This document shows positions 56,500 through 64,000 of a stretch of DNA of 64,000 bases, piece by piece. The stretch is from Catalimonadaceae bacterium JC749 (GTDB taxonomy: Bacteria > Bacteroidota > Bacteroidia > Cytophagales > Cyclobacteriaceae). The notes beneath the pieces were generated by a model. It did not search any database and was not told the origin of the DNA. It saw only the letters and a list, made by a program, of their open reading frames with translations. The stretch is taken from NCBI GenBank assembly GCA_021730635.1, contig JAJNNC010000008.1, forward strand, positions 248,001 to 312,000. Direction: 5' to 3'. The stretch's first letter is position 1, and the number at the start of each line of letters is the position of its first letter. The translations under genes were made by a program, and so were the position numbers.

Positions 56500-56700
56500 G
56501 TTCCTGAGATTTTACTACAAATTAACCACCCGCCTGTGGCTGTAAGATCGGCAGACAAGTCGTTTGATAAAGTATAGGCTTTACTAGTAACTTATAATGG
56601 TAATCGTTAGTTTTGCTCTGTTTTTTGCCCGACAACCAGTTTTAACAACCCAAAGGGTGATCCGTCATATTACACTACGAAAAACCAATAATTGAGCAAG

Positions 56701-57897
56701 ATGGAACTATTATCAGACAGAATTAAAAAGTTAGAAGAGTCGGCGACCATTGCAATGGCACAAAAAGCCCGGGAGCTGAAATCACAGGGTATAGATGTCA
56801 TCAGTCTGAGTTTGGGAGAACCGGACTTTAAAACACCAAAACATATTCAGGAGGCAGCCAAACAGGCTATCGATGAAGGAAAATATTTCAGCTATCCGCC
56901 CGTACCCGGCTATCCTGAACTCCGGCAGGCTATTGCCGATAAGCTCAAAAGAGACAACAAGCTGAACTATACACCCGAGCAGATTGTCGTTTCTAACGGT
57001 GCCAAGCAGTCTATTGCCAATACACTGCTCTGTCTGATCAATCCGGGCGATGAGGTGATCGTGTTTTCCCCTTACTGGGTGAGCTATGTAGAGCTGATCA
57101 AGCTGGCGGAAGGCGAACCGGTGATCATCAGCGGCAGCATAGAAAATAACTTCAAAGCTACCGCCGAACAGCTACGGGCAGCCATTACGCCCCGTACCAA
57201 AGCGGTGATGTATTCTTCTCCCTGCAACCCCACGGGAGCCGTCTTCAGCCGGGAGGAAATGGAAGCCATCGCCAAGGTATTGTCGGCGCATAAAAACATC
57301 ATCGTACTGGCCGACGAAATCTATGAATATATCAACTTCAGCGGAGAGCATGTGAGCCTGGCCGCTCTGCCGGGCATGTATGAGCAAACTGTCACCATCA
57401 ATGGCTTTTCCAAAGGTTTTGCCATGACAGGCTGGCGCCTTGGGTATATTGCCGCCCCCGTCTGGATCGCCAAAGCCTGCAACAAAATGCAGGGTCAGGT
57501 CACTTCCGGGGCCAACAGCATTGCCCAGCGGGCAGCGGTAGCCGCCCTCAACGGAGATATGACCGCCACCAAAGATATGGCCAAAGCATACCTGCGCCGG
57601 CGTGACCTTGTACTGAAGCTTCTCAACGAGATTCCGGGTATGAAAACCTATGTGCCCAATGGTGCTTTCTACATCTTCCCCGACATCAGCGAGTTTTTCG
57701 GTAAGTCAGACGGAGAAACCACGATTAACAATGCCGATGACTTTTGCCTGTATGTGTTGAACAAAGCACACGTTTCGCTGGTCACCGGTGATGCCTTTGG
57801 CGCTCCCGAATGCGTACGCCTGTCTTTCGCCGCTTCCGAGGAAGATCTTAAAGAGGCCATACACCGCATCAAAGAAACCTTATCAAAACTGAAATAA
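56701..57897 (+). CDS. Class I/II PLP-dependent aminotransferase (aspartate aminotransferase type)
   Basis: 398 residues from the ATG at 56701; a TTG three codons upstream is an alternative. Fold type I motifs: SLGEPDFKTPKHI, NGAKQSIANTL for the PLP phosphate, YSSPCNPTGAVFS, and NGFSKGFAMTGWRLGY with the Schiff-base lysine, followed by the C-terminal Arg in VRLSFA that binds the substrate carboxylate. This is the AspC/alanine-type subgroup, which moves amino groups between aspartate or similar and 2-oxoglutarate. First of a plus-strand run with the kinase and trkH. Confidence 0.9.
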   Translation: MELLSDRIKKLEESATIAMAQKARELKSQGIDVISLSLGEPDFKTPKHIQEAAKQAIDEGKYFSYPPVPGYPELRQAIADKLKRDNKLNYTPEQIVVSNGAKQSIANTLLCLINPGDEVIVFSPYWVSYVELIKLAEGEPVIISGSIENNFKATAEQLRAAITPRTKAVMYSSPCNPTGAVFSREEMEAIAKVLSAHKNIIVLADEIYEYINFSGEHVSLAALPGMYEQTVTINGFSKGFAMTGWRLGYIAAPVWIAKACNKMQGQVTSGANSIAQRAAVAALNGDMTATKDMAKAYLRRRDLVLKLLNEIPGMKTYVPNGAFYIFPDISEFFGKSDGETTINNADDFCLYVLNKAHVSLVTGDAFGAPECVRLSFAASEEDLKEAIHRIKETLSKLK

Positions 57898-57936
57898 ACA
57901 AAAACGGGTGGCACACAAGTGCCACTTGTCTTTTCT

Positions 57937-58965
57937 ATGCATCCCCAAAATATTGATGATATTTTCCAGGCCTTTCAACAGCTGAAGGTACTGATTGTTG
58001 GTGACGTGATGGTAGATGCCTATGTTTGGGGCAAAGTAGAACGCATCTCTCCGGAAGCGCCGGTGCCGGTGGTCAACGTAGCCCGGAAAGAGATGCGGCT
58101 GGGCGGTGCGGCCAATGTGGCCCTGAATGTGCAGGCACTGGGTGCTACCCCTTTTCTCTGTGCCGTAGTAGGCAAAGACACCTATGGGCAGCAGTTTCAG
58201 CGTTTGTTGCAGCAACAACAGATTTCTTCGGATTTCATCGTAGAAAGTTCTTCCAGGATTACGACTGTGAAAGAACGCATCATGGCCGGGTCGCAACAAA
58301 TGCTCCGGGTAGACGCAGAAGATGATAGCCCCCTGGATGAAGCCGAACACCAGGCGCTGATGCAACACCTTGAAAAAGCGGCAGCGCAGGCCGATGTCAT
58401 TATCTTCCAGGATTATGACAAAGGGGTGCTGGACGAAGAGCGGATACAGCAAACGGTGGCCATCGCCCGGAAGCACCGGATCCCTACCGCAGTAGATCCG
58501 AAGAAAAGGAATTTTCTGCATTACAAACATACCACACTGTTTAAACCCAACCTGAAAGAACTCAAAGAAGGTCTTAAATCACCACTACCCGCCACAGGCA
58601 GGAAAGAAGAGAAAAACTTTCATACCACAGCCGTGTTGGACGAAGCCACCCATCACCTGAAGCAACTGCTGGGTATACAATCGACTCTGGTCACCCTGTC
58701 GGAACATGGTATCTACCTCAATGCTCCTGAGAAGACCTGCCTGATTCCGGCCCATGTCAGGCAGATTGCCGATGTTTCCGGTGCCGGCGATACCGTCATC
58801 AGTATTGCCGCTTTGTGTCTGGCCTTACAACTGCCGGCTCAGTGGCTGGCCGAACTATCCAACCTGGGCGGCGGTATCGTCTGTGAGTATGCAGGCGTAG
58901 TGCCCATCAACAAAATGCGCCTGCTACAGGAAGCCAAAAAGCATCTCCACCTGGCCCGTGTATGA
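57937..58965 (+). CDS. PfkB-family carbohydrate kinase, heptose-7-phosphate kinase-like (HldE N-domain)
   Basis: 342 residues from the ATG at 57937; a GTG at 57919 is an alternative. VGDVMVDAYVWGKVERISPE, then APVPVV and LGGAANVALNVQALG, is the start typical of D-glycero-beta-D-manno-heptose-7-phosphate kinase. The catalytic DVSGAGDTVIS (with Asp as base) lies near residue 275. The C-terminal adenylyltransferase domain of HldE is absent, so this is a stand-alone kinase as in many Bacteroidota. It makes a precursor of LPS heptose or a related nucleotide sugar. Overlaps trkH by 4 bp. Confidence 0.85.
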   Translation: MHPQNIDDIFQAFQQLKVLIVGDVMVDAYVWGKVERISPEAPVPVVNVARKEMRLGGAANVALNVQALGATPFLCAVVGKDTYGQQFQRLLQQQQISSDFIVESSSRITTVKERIMAGSQQMLRVDAEDDSPLDEAEHQALMQHLEKAAAQADVIIFQDYDKGVLDEERIQQTVAIARKHRIPTAVDPKKRNFLHYKHTTLFKPNLKELKEGLKSPLPATGRKEEKNFHTTAVLDEATHHLKQLLGIQSTLVTLSEHGIYLNAPEKTCLIPAHVRQIADVSGAGDTVISIAALCLALQLPAQWLAELSNLGGGIVCEYAGVVPINKMRLLQEAKKHLHLARV

Positions 58966-60785
58966 AGTTAAAACGACTGAACAAAGACCTGATCTCCGAA
59001 CGGCTGAACAAGACCCTGTATGGCAGTCGCACAATCGTGCTGGTCATTACCCGGATTGTGATGACCCTGGCTACCCTTGCAGGGCTTTCGCTGCTGGCCT
59101 ATGGCTATGGTTTTAACCCTCAGGGAAAGAATCTTCAGCAGCTGCTACAAGGTATTGATACTATTTTTGGCGTCTTTGTGGTTACCTATCTGGTCAGGTG
59201 GCTCTATGCTTTCCGCCGCACCAATTTTTTGCGCTCCACCCGCTTTGAAGGTATATTCATGGGGATTATCCTGCTCAATGGCCTGATCAACGCCCTGTTC
59301 GACAATTTTTTGATGATGGCGCTCTTCCGTTTGTTTGAGCTGGAGAGCTATGACCAGTTTTATGAGGAGTTTATAGGTATTGCGCTTTTTGTGGTGCTGG
59401 CCCTGGAGCTGGGGCGCTTTGGCTCCCAGCTGCGCTTCATTAAAATCAACCCCTCCATCGCCTTTGTCTTAAGTTTTATCCTCATCATTATTATCGGCAC
59501 CGGGCTGCTCATCTTGCCTGCCATGACTACCGCTCCGGGGGGTATGCCGCTGATTGACGCCCTGTTTACGGCTGTAAGTGCCAGTTGCGTGACCGGCCTG
59601 ATCGTGGTAGACACAGCCACCTATTTCACCTTCCGGGGGCAGATGGTGATCCTACTGCTCATACAAATCGGTGGGTTGGGCATTGTTACTTTTGCTACCT
59701 TCTTTGCCTCCTTCCTCCGGGCAGGTGCCGGCTTCAAGCAGAGAGACTTAATCCCGGATTATCTGGATACGGAGACCATTTCCTCCGCCCGGCGTTTGCT
59801 TCGCCAAATCGTTTTCCTGACGTTTGCTATTGAATTTGGTGCGTTTCTGCTGATCTATTTTACCTGGAGCGGGTTTGAGTTTGCCAACATAGGAGAAAAG
59901 ATGTTTTATTCTGCCTTTCATGCCATATCGGCTTTCTGTAATGCGGGATTCAGCATTTTCACTGCCGGGCTGTATGAACCGGGCATCCGGGAAGCTTATC
60001 TGCTCCATGGTGTCATTGCCCTTACGCTCATTGTAGGCTCTTTGGGTTTCTCGCCTGTTCAGGACATATTCTCTCCCAGCCGCCTGAGAGACCGCCTGGC
60101 GCATCCCTGGAAAGAATGGAGGCTTAGCACCAAGATATCCGTGAATGTGGCTGCCGTGCTCTTGGTGGTGGGTACCCTGGGCTTTTTTCTTCTGGAAAGG
60201 AATAACACCCTTGACTCACTCAACCTCTCAGAGTCCCTGATTACAAGCTTCTTCCAGTCAGCCACTACCCGGACGGCCGGTTTCAACACTGTAGATTTTG
60301 CGGCCCTGGCCACGCCCACGCTAATCCTGATCATGACACTCATGTTTATTGGGGGTGCTTCCGGCTCTACGGCAGGAGGGATCAAAACCTCTACCTTTTA
60401 TGTGATCATTGCTTCGGTGCTGGCCACCAGTCAGCGGAAATCCAAGTTGTTCATAGGCAACCGCTACATTCCCACAGAGGTGATCTATAAGTCATTGTCT
60501 ATTTTCTTTTATGGCATTGCTATTGTGCTGATCGGACTTTTTTGTTTGTCCATTACAGAACCTGATACCGACATCTTAGACCTGACCTTTGAGCAGGTAT
60601 CAGCTTTCGGCACGGTCGGCTTGAGTACGGGTATCACGGCAAGTCTCTCTACGGCTGGCAAAGTCATTATTATACTCACCATGTTTCTGGGCAGGGTAGG
60701 GACACTTACATTTGCGGTAGCGTTGAGCCGGCGTCAGTCCAAAGAGAATTTCAAGCTCCCCAGCAACAACCTGATGGTAGGCTGA
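58962..60785 (+). CDS. trkH: TrkH/KtrB-family potassium uptake protein, copy 1
   Basis: 607 residues with four pore regions; the selectivity-filter-type segments are SASCVTGLIV, ISAFCNAGFS, TRTAGFNTVD and FGTVGLSTGI, each with the conserved Gly. The N-terminal 165 residues are an extra membrane region (three to four helices) not found in the other copy. It moves K+ across the inner membrane and works with a Trk/Ktr RCK subunit. The ATG overlaps the kinase stop by 4 bp. Confidence 0.9.
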   Translation: MKLKRLNKDLISERLNKTLYGSRTIVLVITRIVMTLATLAGLSLLAYGYGFNPQGKNLQQLLQGIDTIFGVFVVTYLVRWLYAFRRTNFLRSTRFEGIFMGIILLNGLINALFDNFLMMALFRLFELESYDQFYEEFIGIALFVVLALELGRFGSQLRFIKINPSIAFVLSFILIIIIGTGLLILPAMTTAPGGMPLIDALFTAVSASCVTGLIVVDTATYFTFRGQMVILLLIQIGGLGIVTFATFFASFLRAGAGFKQRDLIPDYLDTETISSARRLLRQIVFLTFAIEFGAFLLIYFTWSGFEFANIGEKMFYSAFHAISAFCNAGFSIFTAGLYEPGIREAYLLHGVIALTLIVGSLGFSPVQDIFSPSRLRDRLAHPWKEWRLSTKISVNVAAVLLVVGTLGFFLLERNNTLDSLNLSESLITSFFQSATTRTAGFNTVDFAALATPTLILIMTLMFIGGASGSTAGGIKTSTFYVIIASVLATSQRKSKLFIGNRYIPTEVIYKSLSIFFYGIAIVLIGLFCLSITEPDTDILDLTFEQVSAFGTVGLSTGITASLSTAGKVIIILTMFLGRVGTLTFAVALSRRQSKENFKLPSNNLMVG

Positions 60786-62246
60786 TCAACGGTATTTACT
60801 CCAAAAGTAAGGGGTAAACAAGAGCAGCACGGTAAACAGCTCCAGTCTGCCCAAAAGCATGAGAAAGGAAAGAATCCATTTGCCTGCTGAAGGTAAATGC
60901 GCGAAGTTATCTACCGGTCCTACCGTGCCGATTCCCGGGCCAATGTTGCCCAGGGAGGTAGCCACAGAGCCCATAGCCGTCAGGAAGTCTACCCCACACA
61001 AAGCCATAGCCCCTGCCCCAAAGGTGAAGATGTTGATATAGATGATAAAAAAGGCCAGTACGTTGAAAGTGATATCCTGGGTAACCGCTTTGCCATTGTA
61101 ACGGACCGGGATCACGGCCGCAGGATGTACCTGCCGCTTCATTTCCAGGATGCTGTTTTTCAGCAAAATAGCATGCCGCACCACTTTGACACCGCCAGCG
61201 GTAGACCCTGCCGAAGCCCCTGTAAACATCAGCAGGAAGAAGAGCAGCGTCAACAGGGGTGTCCAGGCCGTATAATCCGCAGTAATGAATCCTGTCGTAC
61301 TCACGATAGAAACCACCTGAAAGATAGCCTGACGAAAAGCCGTTTCCAGGTTGACGCCTCCCACCAGGTACACGCCCACGGTAGTAATGAGGGAAATAAT
61401 CAGCACAAACGAGAAGTAATAGCGAAATTCTTCATTCTGCCAGGCCTTGACGATTTTACCTTTCAGCATAAAGTAGGTGAGGGTAAAGTTAGTCCCTGCC
61501 AAAAACATAAAAACAGTGATCACATACTGCAGATAAGGGGAGTCATAAAAAGCGATACTGGCATTTTTAGGAGAAAAGCCCCCCGTAGCCATGGTGGTGA
61601 GACTGTGGTTGATGGCATCATAAAAGTTCATTCCGCCCAGCATCAGCAAACCGGTTTCCGCCAGAGTGAGTCCTATATAAATCATCCACAATCGTTTGGC
61701 GGTATCTTTGATGCGGGGCTTCAGCTTATCGGGAGAAATGCCGGGAGCTTCTGACTGGAACAACTGCATACCGCCAATGCCTAAAATGGGTAGAATGGCT
61801 ACCGCTAATACGATGATCCCCATGCCGCCAATCCATTGGGTGAGGCTCCGCCAGAAAAGGACTCCACGGCTTACACTCTCAATATCGACCAGGATAGTGG
61901 CCCCGGTGGTAGTAAAACCGGACATAGACTCAAAAAAAGCGTCAGGATAGGTTGGAATGGCTCCACTGAGCACATAAGGCAGCGACCCAAAAAAAGTGAC
62001 CAGCAGCCATCCCAAAGTGACGATCAGATAGCCGTCGCGGCTGCGCAGCTCTTTATTCTTCTTCTGCCTGGTGAGTATCCAGATAATGCCTCCTGTCCCT
62101 GAAGTGATAGCCCCGGAAAGGAGCAGTGCCTGCCAGTCTTGTTCCTGGTAGTAGAAAGAAAAAGGAAGGCTTAAGAACATGAAGCCACCGCTGAAAAGGA
62201 GCAGCGTACTCAGAATGTGAATAAGAAGTTTCCAGTTAAACTTCAT
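60786..62246 (-). CDS. trkH: TrkH-family potassium uptake protein, copy 2
   Basis: 486 residues, usual TrkH length, about ten helices. Filter regions: ESMSGFTTTGATIL, NHSLTTMATGGFS, VSTTGFITAD and GNIGPGIGTV, each with a conserved Gly. Pore subunit of the Trk potassium uptake system; its regulatory partner trkA is just upstream with a 4-bp overlap (ATGA), so the two are coupled. Its stop (TGA) abuts the stop of the convergent trkH copy without a spacer. Confidence 0.92.
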   Translation of the reverse strand: MKFNWKLLIHILSTLLLFSGGFMFLSLPFSFYYQEQDWQALLLSGAITSGTGGIIWILTRQKKNKELRSRDGYLIVTLGWLLVTFFGSLPYVLSGAIPTYPDAFFESMSGFTTTGATILVDIESVSRGVLFWRSLTQWIGGMGIIVLAVAILPILGIGGMQLFQSEAPGISPDKLKPRIKDTAKRLWMIYIGLTLAETGLLMLGGMNFYDAINHSLTTMATGGFSPKNASIAFYDSPYLQYVITVFMFLAGTNFTLTYFMLKGKIVKAWQNEEFRYYFSFVLIISLITTVGVYLVGGVNLETAFRQAIFQVVSIVSTTGFITADYTAWTPLLTLLFFLLMFTGASAGSTAGGVKVVRHAILLKNSILEMKRQVHPAAVIPVRYNGKAVTQDITFNVLAFFIIYINIFTFGAGAMALCGVDFLTAMGSVATSLGNIGPGIGTVGPVDNFAHLPSAGKWILSFLMLLGRLELFTVLLLFTPYFWSKYR

Positions 62247-63583
62247 TTAAAAAATTTTTCTACATCTGACAAACTCTCCCGTTTGCTGAGGACCACGACC
62301 CGGTCATGGGGCTCGAACTGGAAATTACCCAGGGCAATATGTCCTTTACTGTCCCGGACAACACCGCCAATGATCGCGTTTTTGGGAAAGTCGAGATTCC
62401 TCATGCGCTTGTTGGCTATTTTACAGTTGTTTTTGATCTCATATTCCAGAATCTCAGCCTCCACGCCGTGGATACCGGTAATTGATACCACTTCTCCCTC
62501 TCTGATGTAGCGAAAGATAAAGTTAGCGGCAATCAGCTTTTTGTTGATCATGGTGTCTACCCCCATGTTTTGGCTCAGATGGATATAATCAATATTCTCT
62601 ACCAAAGCGATGGTCTTCTTCACCCCTTTGTCTTTAGCCACCAAACAACTGATGATATTGGTTTCGGAGTTGCCAGTCAGCGCCACAAAAGCATCCATTT
62701 CTGAAAGGCCTTCTTCTTCCAGCACATCCACATCCCTGCCATCTCCATTGATAATCAACGTATTGGGCAACTGATCGGCCAGATCGAAGCACTTTTCTTT
62801 ATCCTGCTCAATGAGTTTGATTTTATAGGTACTGCTGAGCTTTCGGGCCGTATGATACGCTGCCTTACTCCCTCCCAGGATCATCAGGTTTTTAATGTCA
62901 AACTGTTTTTTCCCGGTAAGGTCCAATACCCGGTCTACCCCATTGGGTTGTGTGATAAAATAAACATGGTCATTTACCTCTAAACGTGTATTGCCGTGGG
63001 GAATGATGGTTTTGTTATCCCGCAGAATCGCTACGGTAATAAAAGAGTTATCAGGATTCATCCGGGAGGTTTCGGCCAGCGTTTTTCCCACCAGATGACT
63101 ATGGCGGTCCAGGCTGATGCCAATCATAGAGAGCAGACCCTGATCGAATTCAAAAGTGTCGGTAACTGCCGCAATCCTGAGTAGTCGCTTGATCTCACGG
63201 GCTGCCAGCGATTCGGGAGAAATCAGTTCATCAATCCCCACTCTCTTCAGGTCCAGGATATCTTTCCTGAACAAAAATTCTTCGTTGGTGATACGGGCTA
63301 CCGTTTTTTTCGCACCCAGCTGCTTGGCGATCACAGCCGTAGCCAGGTTCACTTCCTCCGAATCGGTCACTGAGATGAGCAAATCGGCATGCGATACATC
63401 CGCATCTTTCAATACCTGGTAAGAGGTAGCATTGCCACGAATAGTGGCCACATCAATCTGGTTACCGATTTGCCGTAACCGCTCCTGATTCAGGTCAATA
63501 ATAGCTATATCCTGGTTCTCATAAGCAAGCAGCTTAGCCAAGTGCTTACCTACATCTCCTGCGCCTGCAATAACAATCTTCAT
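62243..63583 (-). CDS. trkA: Trk potassium transporter regulatory subunit TrkA
   Basis: 446 residues, full length. Two RCK units: each starts with a Rossmann GxGxxG-like strand (KIVIAGAGDVGKHLAKLLAY and NLMILGGSKAAYHTARKLSS) followed by an RCK_C domain (near 140-225 and 365-446). The first binds NAD(H), ATP or ADP and gates TrkH. Forms a cytoplasmic ring at the TrkH pore. Translationally coupled to trkH copy 2; its own start is 80 bp from the folate-enzyme gene. Confidence 0.94.
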   Translation of the reverse strand: MKIVIAGAGDVGKHLAKLLAYENQDIAIIDLNQERLRQIGNQIDVATIRGNATSYQVLKDADVSHADLLISVTDSEEVNLATAVIAKQLGAKKTVARITNEEFLFRKDILDLKRVGIDELISPESLAAREIKRLLRIAAVTDTFEFDQGLLSMIGISLDRHSHLVGKTLAETSRMNPDNSFITVAILRDNKTIIPHGNTRLEVNDHVYFITQPNGVDRVLDLTGKKQFDIKNLMILGGSKAAYHTARKLSSTYKIKLIEQDKEKCFDLADQLPNTLIINGDGRDVDVLEEEGLSEMDAFVALTGNSETNIISCLVAKDKGVKKTIALVENIDYIHLSQNMGVDTMINKKLIAANFIFRYIREGEVVSITGIHGVEAEILEYEIKNNCKIANKRMRNLDFPKNAIIGGVVRDSKGHIALGNFQFEPHDRVVVLSKRESLSDVEKFFK

Positions 63584-63666
63584 AACAACTCATGTTGAAT
63601 CTTGAGGATACAAATATAATATTTAATCCTTCAACCCTCATGGAGAGGCCTGCCAATATTACAAAT

Positions 63667-64000
63667 TTATCCCTGAAACGACCAAACCTTATCCGGGGTA
63701 ATACAATGATGCAGCCTGACATCCAGAGCTTCGTCGACATCTTCAATGGCCGAAACCGGAGGTTCCAGCGATAAACCGATTTTGAGTGCATCCGGCTGGC
63801 ATTGTATCAAGAAGCGGTCATAGTATCCCTTCCCATACCCTACACGGTGTCCGTTCTGATCGAAGGCCAGCAGGGGCACCAGCACGGCTTCTATTTGCCC
63901 GACAGGAAACTCCTCTTCACCCGCTACCGGCTCCGGAATTCCCCAGCGATTGGGTTGTAAGAGGGTTTCGGAAGATAAGGGATAATGGTATAGCAGGTTG
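63667..64000 (-). CDS. 5-formyltetrahydrofolate cyclo-ligase, C-terminal part, cut by window edge
   Basis: About 111 codons, open to the right edge. HYPLSSETLLQPNRWGIPEP, then VLVPLLAFDQNGHRVGYGKG with YYDRFL, is the conserved core of the 5-FTHF cyclo-ligase (YgfA/MTHFS) family, including the GYGKGYYDR ATP-binding loop. It converts 5-formyl-THF to 5,10-methenyl-THF in one-carbon metabolism. The N-terminus is missing only because of the window edge. Confidence 0.9.
   Translation of the reverse strand, partial: NLLYHYPLSSETLLQPNRWGIPEPVAGEEEFPVGQIEAVLVPLLAFDQNGHRVGYGKGYYDRFLIQCQPDALKIGLSLEPPVSAIEDVDEALDVRLHHCITPDKVWSFQG

Overview
The window looks like chromosomal DNA of a marine- or soil-type member of the Bacteroidota, most likely order Cytophagales. 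The signs are C-terminal type IX secretion (T9SS) sorting tails on two giant surface proteins, a 2-oxoacid:ferredoxin oxidoreductase operon, DUF4386, DUF1987/SiaC and DUF4469 families, few Shine-Dalgarno sequences, and a tmRNA whose tag ends in YAMAA. Genus cannot be given from sequence alone. No rRNA, tRNA or CRISPR array was found.

Layout. (1) 0-9 kb is an AT-rich accessory region. It holds the N-terminus of a large helicase-like protein running off the left edge, a DUF4143-type ATPase, a minus-strand cluster with a replication-initiator-like protein and a small helix-turn-helix protein, an AbiJ-like abortive-infection candidate, and a tyrosine recombinase. Together these suggest an integrated plasmid- or phage-like element. 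(2) 9.4-12.1 kb is a SiaA/SiaB/SiaC-type phosphatase-kinase-phosphoprotein switch. (3) 12.1-23.6 kb mixes housekeeping and unknown genes (YjbQ, CYTH, coiled-coil lipoprotein, cupin, GH13 enzyme, methyltransferase, DUF3050, an HMA-AraC regulator) plus the remains of a phytase gene. (4) 23.9-28.6 kb is a tightly overlapping korB-korA-flavoprotein operon. (5) 28.8-34.4 kb carries secreted proteins on the plus strand: a solitary protease-prodomain-like protein and a 1218-residue metalloprotease with seven repeats and a T9SS tail.

(6) 34.4-49.8 kb is the most unusual part. All genes run on the minus strand and are small, mutually unrelated modules: a PIN toxin pair, a GH13 lipoprotein, a MNT/HEPN pair, two serine hydrolases, two DUF4386 membrane proteins, a dehydrogenase, two TolB-TPR-AraC regulators, and a VapBC pair. 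They are separated by at least eight imperfect palindromes of about 55-145 bp with the same orientation and attC-like ends (AAC ... GTT). Several begin 0-12 bp after a stop codon. This is the architecture of an integron cassette array without an integrase (a CALIN). Three toxin genes in and next to this stretch (hepT, vapC, higB) are broken while their antitoxins are intact.

(7) 50.3-64 kb returns to core DNA: a DUF4469 DNA-binding protein, HigA, a twelve-NHL-repeat cohesin/dockerin surface protein with a T9SS tail, ssrA (tmRNA), an aminotransferase, a heptose-phosphate kinase-like protein, two TrkH paralogues and TrkA for potassium uptake, and the C-terminus of 5-formyltetrahydrofolate cyclo-ligase at the right edge.

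All calls rest on reading the sequence and recalled family motifs; no database search was run.
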